Below, in pieces: positions 7,693 to 15,003 of a stretch of DNA of 32,174 nt. The translations under genes were made by a program, and so were the position numbers. Below the pieces are notes generated by a model that had not been told where the DNA came from, did not search any database, and worked only from the letters and a program-made list of their open reading frames with translations. This stretch comes from Gp7-AA10 sp035636095 (GTDB lineage Bacteria > Acidobacteriota > Thermoanaerobaculia > Gp7-AA8): positions 1 through 32,174 of the forward strand of contig DASPZU010000020.1 in assembly GCA_035636095.1 (NCBI GenBank), written 5' to 3'. How positions within the stretch are numbered: position 1 is the stretch's first letter; each line of letters starts with the position of its first letter.

Positions 7693-9129
7693 ATGATGCG
7701 ATCTGCCGCTCTTCTGATCCTGTCGGCGCAACTCGCCGCCGCCGCTTCGATCCCCTCTTCCGAATATCAGGCCCGCCGCGCCCGTCTCGCAAAAGAAATC
7801 GGGCCCGACGCCATGCTGGTCGTCTTTTCGGGCAAGCCGAAAGCGCGCGATATGGACATCGAGTACCCCTTCCGGCAGGGCGACACCATGCTCTATCTCA
7901 CCGGCATGGATCAACCGGACGCAACGCTGGTCATGCTGCCTGGCGAAACCGAGCTGCGCGAAGTGCTCTTCGTTCGCGACAGCAATCCGCGGCAGGAAAT
8001 GTGGACCGGTCACATCGTCACGCATGACGAAGTCACCGCGGGCAGCGGAATCAGCAAAGTCGAATCGGCCGCCCGCTTCCGGCCGTTCATCAACGCAGCG
8101 TTGGGAGGGGGGGTGTGGGACCCGCTGTTCTACCCGCGCGCGATGCCCTCGTTCTATAACACTGTCCGCACAGGCAACGCCGAAATCTGGCTGCTCATCG
8201 GAACAGAAGAGCAGAACGCGCAGCAGGCGTTTGTCGACGAGCTGCGAAACACGCATCCCGATGTGCATTTTCGCAACGCGACGCCGATCCTCATCGGTAT
8301 GCGCGAGATCAAAAGTGCCGCCGAGATCGCGTTGATGCAGCGCGCGATCGACATCAGCCTGGCCGGACAAAAAGCGGGAATGAAGCGCGCGAAAACTGCC
8401 ACCAACGAGCGCGACGTACAGTCGGCGATCGAATCGACATTCCGCGAGATGGGTGCCTCCGCGCTGGCATATCCCTCGATCGTCGCGTCGGGAGCGAACG
8501 CAACGACTTTGCACTACCAGGAAGATGACGCGCCGATCGATCGCAATGGCCTTCTCCTCGCCGATGTGGGCGCCGAGGTGGAGGGATACGCCGCCGATAC
8601 AACGCGGACTTATCCGGCCAGCGGAAAATTTTCTCCCGATCAGCGCGCGATTTACGACGCGGTCTACGCAGTGCAGGAAGCGACGCTGGCCGCGATGCGC
8701 CCCGGAACTCTGTGGGTCGACGTCGATCGCAAGACCGTTGACGCGATGGGCAAAGAGCTCGTGAAACTCGGACTGGTATCAAAGAATGATCCGAAACAGG
8801 TGCGGATGTACCTCCCGTATTTGGTAGGTCACCACATCGGTCTCGCCGTGCACGATGTGTGGGACCGCGGGCGGCCGCTCGAGCCGGGAATGATTCTCAC
8901 CGACGAACCGGGGATTTATGTGCGTCGCGACGACATCTTGAAAAACGAGACATACCGCGCGCTGAGCAAAGAGGAACAGACCTCGATCGCGAAGGCGCTC
9001 GAGCGCTACAACGGGATCGGCGTGCGGATCGAGGACGAAGTCCTGATCACGAATGACGGTGCGCGCCTTCTCAGCAGCGCCGCCCCTCGAACTTCTGCCG
9101 ACGTCGAGCGCTTCATGGCGTCGCAGTGA
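7693..9129 (+). CDS. Secreted Xaa-Pro aminopeptidase (M24B)
   Basis: The product has 478 residues. A signal peptide (MRSAALLILSAQLAAAAS) is followed by an AMP_N domain from about 22 to 170 and a pita-bread M24 domain to the end. The five metal ligands are visible: D291 (LADVGAE), D302 (AADTTRT), H380 (VGHHIGLAVHD), E405 (TDEPGIYV) and E447 (RIEDEVL). It should cleave the first residue from peptides with proline in second place, using two Mn2+ or Co2+, in the periplasm or outside the cell. Start ATG 7693 or 7696. It ends 12 bp before the convergent thioredoxin-fold gene. Confidence 0.9.
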   Translation: MMRSAALLILSAQLAAAASIPSSEYQARRARLAKEIGPDAMLVVFSGKPKARDMDIEYPFRQGDTMLYLTGMDQPDATLVMLPGETELREVLFVRDSNPRQEMWTGHIVTHDEVTAGSGISKVESAARFRPFINAALGGGVWDPLFYPRAMPSFYNTVRTGNAEIWLLIGTEEQNAQQAFVDELRNTHPDVHFRNATPILIGMREIKSAAEIALMQRAIDISLAGQKAGMKRAKTATNERDVQSAIESTFREMGASALAYPSIVASGANATTLHYQEDDAPIDRNGLLLADVGAEVEGYAADTTRTYPASGKFSPDQRAIYDAVYAVQEATLAAMRPGTLWVDVDRKTVDAMGKELVKLGLVSKNDPKQVRMYLPYLVGHHIGLAVHDVWDRGRPLEPGMILTDEPGIYVRRDDILKNETYRALSKEEQTSIAKALERYNGIGVRIEDEVLITNDGARLLSSAAPRTSADVERFMASQ

Positions 9130-9141
9130 CGGTCTCCGGCG

Positions 9142-10113
9142 TTACTTGCGCAGCTCCTGGTCGATGACGTCGTGAAAATTCTCGAACGTCGGTTTGCCGG
9201 AAATCAGGCGGCCGTTGACGAAGAAGGTCGGAGTTCCGCGCACTCCAGCCTCCTGTCCGTCGGCGAAGTCGGCGTCGATATCTTTGGCGTGACGATGCTC
9301 GTCAATGCATTTCCCGAGCGCCGAGGCGTCCATCTCCATCGCCGGCGCCGCGGCCACGATTTGGTCGCGCGACAGCTTCTGAACGTTGTTGAACATCCAG
9401 TCGTGCAGCTCCCAGAACTTTCTTTGATCGTTCGCGCACAGCGACGCCTCGGCTGCCAGGCGCGCGTTCTCATGAATCTCTTCCAGCGGGAAATGCTTGA
9501 ACACCAGGCGAACGCGGCCGGCATACTCCTTCTCGATCTCCCGTAGAGTTTCCTGCGATTGGCCGCAGTACGGACACTGGAAGTCGGAGAATTCGATGAT
9601 GGTGACCGGTGCGCCGGCCTTCCCGCGCACCGGATCGTTGCCGGTCACATCGATCTTGGCCCGAGGAGGTTGGATGCGAAGCTCGAACGTTGCCCGCGCG
9701 AAGATCTCCTTGCGAAAATCCATCTCTCGTTGTTCCGTCTTCTGATTCCTCAGCGACTCGATGACCGCCGCACGGGCCTCGGCGGGCTCCTGCGGAAGGC
9801 GCGAGCGCAGAAAACGCAGCATGGTGTTGATCTCGCCATCGGTGGGCGCCGGCACTTTCGACGTCACTTCGAGGCGGTAAAGCTCGTCCACCGAGATTCC
9901 GCGGCGCGCGGCTTCGGCTGCTTTGAGTCGCTCGAAAGCGATCGCCCTTGCCGCCTCTGCCTTGACCTCATACTCCTGCTGGCGCAGCGGCAGCAGCGAT
10001 GCGGCCACGCGCGACTCGATGTCGCGGGCGGTGATCGCTTTGCCGTTGACCGTCGCCACGACTTGCGATGCCGCGACGGGGAGTGCCAGAAGAAAGATCA
10101 GGGCTCCAATCAC
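9142..10113 (-). CDS. Periplasmic DsbA-like thiol oxidoreductase with SurA-like N-terminal part
   Basis: The product has about 323 residues. A signal peptide IGALIFLLALPVAAS leads into VVATVNGKAITARDIESR, the start typical of SurA/PpiC-type chaperone domains, and then a helical region to about 135. A thioredoxin-fold DsbA domain follows, with FSDFQCPYCGQ (active-site cysteines near 180 and 183) and the cis-Pro loop GVRGTPTFFVNGR. It should form or shuffle disulfides in exported proteins. The chosen GTG start at 10113 overlaps the TGA of the upstream Cys-rich gene as GTGA and leaves a clean signal peptide; GGGAAT lies about nine bases upstream. Longer starts would read through that gene. The coupling suggests the Cys-rich protein is a substrate. 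Confidence 0.82.
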   Translation of the reverse strand: MIGALIFLLALPVAASQVVATVNGKAITARDIESRVAASLLPLRQQEYEVKAEAARAIAFERLKAAEAARRGISVDELYRLEVTSKVPAPTDGEINTMLRFLRSRLPQEPAEARAAVIESLRNQKTEQREMDFRKEIFARATFELRIQPPRAKIDVTGNDPVRGKAGAPVTIIEFSDFQCPYCGQSQETLREIEKEYAGRVRLVFKHFPLEEIHENARLAAEASLCANDQRKFWELHDWMFNNVQKLSRDQIVAAAPAMEMDASALGKCIDEHRHAKDIDADFADGQEAGVRGTPTFFVNGRLISGKPTFENFHDVIDQELRK

Positions 10114-10877
10114 TGGGCGAATTCCCGGCTGGTCGAGGTGCATCCCGGCGTGCATCCGGCGGCGGTTGCAGCGTTGCAACAGTTGAAAAACGCAGCGTTG
10201 CAATCCGACTCGGGGGCGTGACAATAAAAACAGCCGGTGGGGAACCAGCTCCAGCATGTCCCCACCCTCGCGGTGCCGCAGAGTTGATCCGGGCTGCACT
10301 GCACCTGGGCGTTAAACACTGTCTTGGCGCTCTTTTTCGTGTAGCAGACCCGCCCCGAGTCGGGGCAGTCATCGATGAAGAGCGCGACGTTTTTGAAGCT
10401 CGGAGGAAGGTCTCCGAGGCGTTTCTTCAAGTGCGCGAGTCCCTTGGGCAGCTTCTCCCCCGGAAGAAGGTGCACGTCATAGGTCAACGTCGCGGCAGTG
10501 GCATCGTAGTGGGGTGACTCGAGGGTAACGACCACCACACGCGACTCTCCATCGGTGCTGACAGCATCGATGGCGGCATTCGGCGGATTGCTGGCCGAGA
10601 AGCCGAGTCCTTTGAGAAACTTGTCCATCGGCGCCTGCCCCGAAACCCGCGCGGGACGGTCCGAGAAGTACACCGTCGTGGGAGCGACGCCCGTGAGCGA
10701 CAGACGGAACGCGCCGCTTTTTCCCTCAATCGGTGCGACCGATCCCGAGTCGGCTGACTGAACGAACATGAAGTAAGTTCGTTCTTTGGATGTCTTGGTT
10801 TTTTGCGCGAAGGCGTTGACGCAGATGAGCAAAACCAAACTAGACATCACGAGAGCGATGGTCTTCTGATGCCTCAT
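10110..10877 (-). CDS. Secreted protein with a cysteine-rich C-terminus
   Basis: The product has 255 residues. A signal peptide MRHQKTIALVMSSLVLLICVNAFA is followed by a domain with VYFSDRPARVSGQAP and NPPNAAIDAV. From memory this SDRPxR...PPNA pattern recurs in conserved proteins of unknown role in cyanobacteria and proteobacteria. The last 90 or so residues hold 12 cysteines, including pairs such as CWSWFPTGCFYC and NCCNAA, in a region poor in charge. An even number of closely spaced Cys argues for disulfides or metal. The start is fixed by a strong ribosome site (AAGGAGGA, 10884-10891). The downstream DsbA-like gene overlaps its stop by 4 bp. Confidence 0.72.
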   Translation of the reverse strand: MRHQKTIALVMSSLVLLICVNAFAQKTKTSKERTYFMFVQSADSGSVAPIEGKSGAFRLSLTGVAPTTVYFSDRPARVSGQAPMDKFLKGLGFSASNPPNAAIDAVSTDGESRVVVVTLESPHYDATAATLTYDVHLLPGEKLPKGLAHLKKRLGDLPPSFKNVALFIDDCPDSGRVCYTKKSAKTVFNAQVQCSPDQLCGTARVGTCWSWFPTGCFYCHAPESDCNAAFFNCCNAATAAGCTPGCTSTSREFAQ

Positions 10878-10883
10878 GTACGT

Positions 10884-10891
10884 TCCTCCTT
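10884..10891 (-). promoter_or_regulatory. Strong Shine-Dalgarno of the Cys-rich secreted protein
   Basis: On the minus strand AAGGAGGA lies six bases before ATG 10877. It is one of the best ribosome sites in the window, where many genes have none, and suggests high expression of the secreted protein. Confidence 0.75.
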
Positions 10892-10952
10892 AATTGATGA
10901 AGGATTGCATCGTATCATCCTGGAAACGCGCGCCGGCCGCAAAATCAGCGCT

Positions 10953-12452
10953 TCACGGCGTCTCAGTAGTCTCGATCTCGATTGTGCCGTCGGGCATTCT
11001 TCGCGCGGTCGGGGCGTATTGGCCGATCAACTCGCGACGCCACCACGCTCCGGTTTTGTTCCGCTCCTCGACCGATGTGAACCAGTACTGCCACTGCATC
11101 GCGCGAACGGCCTGCGGCGGCTTGCTGGCGAAAGGATTGCCCGCAAAAAGTTGCAGCACCGCCGGCTGATTCTGCAGCAGGCGCACCTCGGTGTTGAGAA
11201 CCCAGCGATTGGCGACCCACGTTCCGAGGGATGCGAACCAGAGGTTCCATTCGAAGCGCGGCTGGTAAGGCGCATAGATGCCGGGCGGCTTGCGAACGTC
11301 CTGCGGTTTGTATGGGAATGGATACGCGATCCAGGTTTTGCCATCGGCGGTTCCCTGAAATTCGATTTCGTATCGCGCGCGCGTCATGATTGCGAACAGA
11401 CCGTAGCTGTTCGCAACGCGATAGGGCTCGAGCATGACAACTGTGGGGAAGTACGGCAGGAAGAACGACGCGACGGTCGTGACGAAGATGATCGGCAGCA
11501 CCACCGCCGCCGGCCAGGTTGCGAGGTCTCGCGGTTGCGCGGTCTCGGAGTCACTACCGCGAGACCTCGCGACCTCGAGACCGCGAAACCATTCATCATC
11601 AACCAGCAGAAATCCGAGGAACAGCACGAGGTAGTTGAGGAAGGCGTAGTTTGCCGTGAGGATGATTCCGATTTGCAGGGGGGTGGTGAGGATGAACGCG
11701 ATCCGCTTCGACCACTTCGGAAAGAATGCCAGCCATGCGATGAGGAGCTCAGCGATCAGGGTGAAGGCCGCCGACCCGGCGTGGAATGCATGCGGCCAGT
11801 GCTGCACGTACCATCCGATCCACGTCGGCAGCGGGCCATTCTCGTAGTACTTGTCCATGGCGGTCAGATCGCGCCACTGCGGCTCACCACTGAGGATCTT
11901 GACGACGCCGGATTCAAAGTAGATGCGAAACCATTCCCATCGCAGCAAGAACAGACTCGCTTTGGAAGGGGGCCGATCGGCGGCCAGTCCCGGCCGAAGT
12001 CCACGCGGCGCCAAAAAAATCGAGAGCAGCGCTGCTTCCAGCAGCATGCCGTCCGACTGATACGACGCGAAATCCTGCGCCACGGCGATGAACGACAAAA
12101 AGCAAATGCCGGCCACCGCGATGCTGACGCGCGGCCAGAGATTTACGATGATCGCCAGCGACGCTGCAAATCCTGTCCAGACCAGAACGTCGAGCGCGCG
12201 ATCGCCGGCATGGATCCATAGCAGGGACGGAATCAGCCAGTAGCGCTTCCATCCAATCGCGTGGCGCACCGCCTCCAGGAAAGCCTCGGCGGGCAGAAGG
12301 CCATTCGGTCCGATCAGGCCGTGAATCTGAAAGTAAAGCGAGTAGAACACCGAGAAAAAGATTCCACCCAGCGCGCGCAGCCAGATCCATCGTCCGATCA
12401 GGAATGACGGCTTGTTGAAATCGGGGGCGAACCACTCTTCGAGAAAGTTCAT
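10953..12452 (-). CDS. Lipase maturation factor (LMF)-like membrane protein
   Basis: The product has 499 residues. Family signatures run in order: RWIWLRALGGIFFSVFYSLY and HGLIGPNGLLPA near the start, QDFASYQSDGMLLEAALLSI, RWEWFRIYFESGVVKI, ENGPLPTWIGWYVQHWP, then PRFEWNLWFASLGTW and near the end QYWFTSVEERNKTGAWWRR. It has about eight to ten membrane segments. The eukaryotic LMF1 helps fold disulfide-bonded lipases; the bacterial role is unknown. I chose ATG 12452 because the conserved N-terminus begins there; upstream sequence looks non-coding. Residues about 288-312 (LEVARSRGSDSETAQPRDLA) come from an inserted palindromic repeat in the loop between two membrane segments. The Cys-rich gene begins 75 bp downstream. 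Confidence 0.85.
   Translation of the reverse strand: MNFLEEWFAPDFNKPSFLIGRWIWLRALGGIFFSVFYSLYFQIHGLIGPNGLLPAEAFLEAVRHAIGWKRYWLIPSLLWIHAGDRALDVLVWTGFAASLAIIVNLWPRVSIAVAGICFLSFIAVAQDFASYQSDGMLLEAALLSIFLAPRGLRPGLAADRPPSKASLFLLRWEWFRIYFESGVVKILSGEPQWRDLTAMDKYYENGPLPTWIGWYVQHWPHAFHAGSAAFTLIAELLIAWLAFFPKWSKRIAFILTTPLQIGIILTANYAFLNYLVLFLGFLLVDDEWFRGLEVARSRGSDSETAQPRDLATWPAAVVLPIIFVTTVASFFLPYFPTVVMLEPYRVANSYGLFAIMTRARYEIEFQGTADGKTWIAYPFPYKPQDVRKPPGIYAPYQPRFEWNLWFASLGTWVANRWVLNTEVRLLQNQPAVLQLFAGNPFASKPPQAVRAMQWQYWFTSVEERNKTGAWWRRELIGQYAPTARRMPDGTIEIETTETP
11519..11590. repeat. Palindromic GC-rich repeat, family A, copy 2 (in frame inside the LMF-like gene)
   Basis: AGGTCTCGCGGT at 11524-11535 pairs perfectly with ACCGCGAGACCT at 11556-11567 around a 20-base loop, and further GACCTCGAGACC sequence lies to the right. 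The core is the same as at 226-273. The 72 bases are a multiple of three and are read through as about 24 residues rich in Arg, Ser and Asp, quite unlike the hydrophobic residues on both sides. Confidence 0.8.
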
Positions 12453-12571
12453 CGCAGTCCGAAGCGCACTGTGATCGGGATCACCAGGATCGCCGCGACC
12501 CAGAATTTTCTTGCCATTTAGATGACTTTGTCTCACAGTTATTCCGGTCGTCCAAAAACTAGGTTCTCCGC

Positions 12572-13780
12572 TTGCGATCGCTCTTCGTCTGCGCAGTTCT
12601 AATTTCCGCGGTTCTTCCATTGGGAGCGGCGGATCTGGACTCCGTCTCTACCTATTGCCGTGAGACGGAAGTTCCCCTCGACTCCGTGCACTCTTCGGCC
12701 CGCCTGGCAGGTTGCGGCGACGACGCAAATGTCGACCTGCTCTGGCATCTCGACCGAATCGATCAGACCGACGGAAATCTCGATGGCCGCTATCACCGGC
12801 GTCACAGCGGCGCAGGAAGCGTTGTGTATGTCATGGATACCGGCGTACTGGCGTCGCACGTGGAATTTGGAAACCGGGTGATCGCCGGTTTCGATGCCGC
12901 AACTGCGCTGACCGCCGGCGCATCGAGCTGCAACAGCCGCAACAAGGCCATCGAGCCGTGTTACCTGAACTGGAGCGAGCTGGTTGGCGCGTCGCACGGC
13001 ACCAGCGTCGCGTCGCTGGTGGCGGGTGAGAAAGTCGGAGTCGCGCCCGAAGCGATGATCGTCAGCGTGCGCGTGATGAACGAATCGGCGCTGGCCACGA
13101 CTCGCACCTATCTCGACGGTCTCAATTTCATCATCCGCCACTCCTGGGATCCGAACACGCCCCAGTTCCATACCGCGGTCGTCAACATCAGCGGCTGGGT
13201 CCTCGAAAAACTCGCGTCGATGCCCGATCCGTCCCCGGTGAGTTTTGCGACTGTGGAGCGAAAGATTCGCGACATGATCGTTGGCGTCGACGCCAATGGA
13301 CGTCCCGATCCGAACGGAAAGAAATTTCTCTTCGTGGTGGCAGGCAACAACATCGACAACGGCTGTGGACGCGCCGGCGTCGTGGACCGCTTCCCCGCCA
13401 CCCTCGGAAAGGAACTGGAGGGCTTGATCACCGTCGGCGGCATGACCGAGGAAAACAGTTGGTGGCCGGGCGCGTGCAAGGGTGGACTCGAAATTCTCGC
13501 GCCGTCGCAGGATATTTTCAGCGCCACCATCACAGCCAACGACCACTATCGCGGCCGCTATCCGAATCTGCGCTCCGGAACGTCGTTTGCCGCGCCGATC
13601 ATCGCCGGCATCGCCGCCCGGCTGCTTTCCGAAAATCCCCTGCTCAGCCCGGCCGAGATCGAATCGATCATCGAGAGCACGCCCTCGCGCATCTTCAATC
13701 CCGATCCGACCCGTGCCGACGGCAAAGTCGCTTTCGTTCAGGATGCGCCGGCCGTTCAGACAGCACGCGTCGCGCCGTAA
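12572..13780 (+). CDS. Secreted subtilisin-like serine protease, proteinase K type (copy 1)
   Basis: The product has 402 residues. A signal peptide MRSLFVCAVLISAVLPLGAA precedes a short region with two Cys and the lead-in LLWHLDRIDQTDGNLDGRY, which is the start of the mature proteinase K-type (S8A) fold. The catalytic set is complete: D89 (YVMDTGV), H142 (ASHGTSVAS), oxyanion N259 (VVAGNN) and S338 (RSGTSFAAP). There is almost no inhibitor-like propeptide, shorter than usual. The start is TTG 12572: a TAG in frame at 12560-12562 excludes anything further upstream, and the signal peptide begins there. A same-length paralogue follows after 9 bp. The role is extracellular or periplasmic proteolysis; the substrate is unknown. 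Confidence 0.88.
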   Translation: MRSLFVCAVLISAVLPLGAADLDSVSTYCRETEVPLDSVHSSARLAGCGDDANVDLLWHLDRIDQTDGNLDGRYHRRHSGAGSVVYVMDTGVLASHVEFGNRVIAGFDAATALTAGASSCNSRNKAIEPCYLNWSELVGASHGTSVASLVAGEKVGVAPEAMIVSVRVMNESALATTRTYLDGLNFIIRHSWDPNTPQFHTAVVNISGWVLEKLASMPDPSPVSFATVERKIRDMIVGVDANGRPDPNGKKFLFVVAGNNIDNGCGRAGVVDRFPATLGKELEGLITVGGMTEENSWWPGACKGGLEILAPSQDIFSATITANDHYRGRYPNLRSGTSFAAPIIAGIAARLLSENPLLSPAEIESIIESTPSRIFNPDPTRADGKVAFVQDAPAVQTARVAP

Positions 13781-13789
13781 AATGGTAGC

Positions 13790-14998
13790 GTGCGGTCGCT
13801 TGGCACTCTGACAGTCGCACTGCTGACGACGGTTCTCAACGCGCAAACGATCTCTACGCGTTGTGGAGCGGAGCAGGTGCGTGTCGGCGGCACGACCGAT
13901 TTGCGCCTGGTCGGATGCGGAGGGGGATTCCCGGACAATCTCTTGTGGCATCTCGATCGCGCGGATTCGCTCGACGGATCGCTCGATTTCAAAAGCACGC
14001 GCAAGGCCACCGGCAAAGGTGCAGTGTTGTATCTGTGCGATGTCGGCGTCATGCGCGATCACGACGAATTCGCGCGCGCCGACGGGCCTGCCGTGATCGG
14101 CTACATCGCTGTCAACGGACTCGGTCGCGATTGTCCGGCCGGCCGCAATCCAGCGCTCGATCCCTGCTGGACCGGCGATGCGCTGCTCGGAATTCTGACG
14201 CACGGAACCGCGACCGCGTCGGTGGCTGTCGGTCGCAATACCGGCGTCGCGCCCGATGCCAGGCTGGTGTCCGTTTACATGGAGAGCGTTGGACAGGACA
14301 TCGACTCCTGGATCCGGACTTTCGATGCCATCATCGCGCATGCGTTCGATCCGGCCAGGCCGCAGTTCAAGACGGGCATCATCAGCATGAGCTTCGTTCC
14401 CAACCTGGCCTCGGTCGGCGATCCGAAGTTTCCTGCATTCGAGAAAAAGATGCGGGAGATGATCTCCGGCGTTGATGCAAGCGGGAATGCAGATCCGTCA
14501 GGTAAACGGTTTCTGTTTGTCACGATCGCCGGAAATCACATCGATGGCTTCGGCGATCAATGCGACAAGAACATGAACAGCAACATTTATCCGGGAACGC
14601 TCGGTCGATCGATCGACGGATTGATCACCGTTGGCGGCATCGACGAGACGAACCATGTTTGGGATCGGTCGTGCAGAGGGGATGCGGTGGACATCCTCGC
14701 GCCGGCCTCAAACCTGCTCGTGGCTTCCATCAGCGCGCGCGACCACTACCGAAGCGGCGTCGCGTCGGCGGGCGCGTATCCCGGAAACTCCGGGACGTCG
14801 TACGCCGCGCCGTACGTCGCCGGGCTGGCGGCATTGCTCCTGGAAAAGAACCCGGACCTGACGCCGGTCGAGCTGGAACAAATCCTCAAGAGTCACGCGT
14901 CGCGAACAGCGAATGCGGATGAAACGACCGCCGGCGGCCGTGTCGCGATCTTCGACCTGGCCCAGCCGGTCACCGGGCGGCGGGCGGGACGGCGCTGA
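13790..14998 (+). CDS. Secreted subtilisin-like serine protease, proteinase K type (copy 2)
   Basis: This 402-residue paralogue has the same length and layout as its upstream neighbour. The signal peptide is MRSLGTLTVALLTTVLNAQ, the lead-in LLWHLDRADSLDGSLD, and the catalytic residues are D84 (YLCDVGV), H138 (LTHGTATAS), N249 (IAGNHIDG) and S337 (NSGTSYAAP). The Asp sits in C-D-V-G where the family normally has D-T/S-G, with a Cys next to it. Both copies share the unusual segment V-D-A-x-G-x-x-D-P-x-G-K before the Asn motif. The start is GTG 13790 with only a weak GGTAG upstream, so translation may depend on the upstream gene. The parE ATG follows the stop by 5 bp. Confidence 0.87.
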   Translation: MRSLGTLTVALLTTVLNAQTISTRCGAEQVRVGGTTDLRLVGCGGGFPDNLLWHLDRADSLDGSLDFKSTRKATGKGAVLYLCDVGVMRDHDEFARADGPAVIGYIAVNGLGRDCPAGRNPALDPCWTGDALLGILTHGTATASVAVGRNTGVAPDARLVSVYMESVGQDIDSWIRTFDAIIAHAFDPARPQFKTGIISMSFVPNLASVGDPKFPAFEKKMREMISGVDASGNADPSGKRFLFVTIAGNHIDGFGDQCDKNMNSNIYPGTLGRSIDGLITVGGIDETNHVWDRSCRGDAVDILAPASNLLVASISARDHYRSGVASAGAYPGNSGTSYAAPYVAGLAALLLEKNPDLTPVELEQILKSHASRTANADETTAGGRVAIFDLAQPVTGRRAGRR

Positions 14999-15003
14999 CC
15001 CTG

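Noticed and set aside
10803..12221. A 472-codon plus-strand frame across the LMF-like gene
   Set aside because: It is highly charged and low in complexity, and antisense to a gene with clear family motifs.
12599..14341. A 580-codon open frame on the minus strand
   Set aside because: It is antisense to two clear subtilases with full catalytic motifs; such long antisense frames follow from GC-rich codon use.
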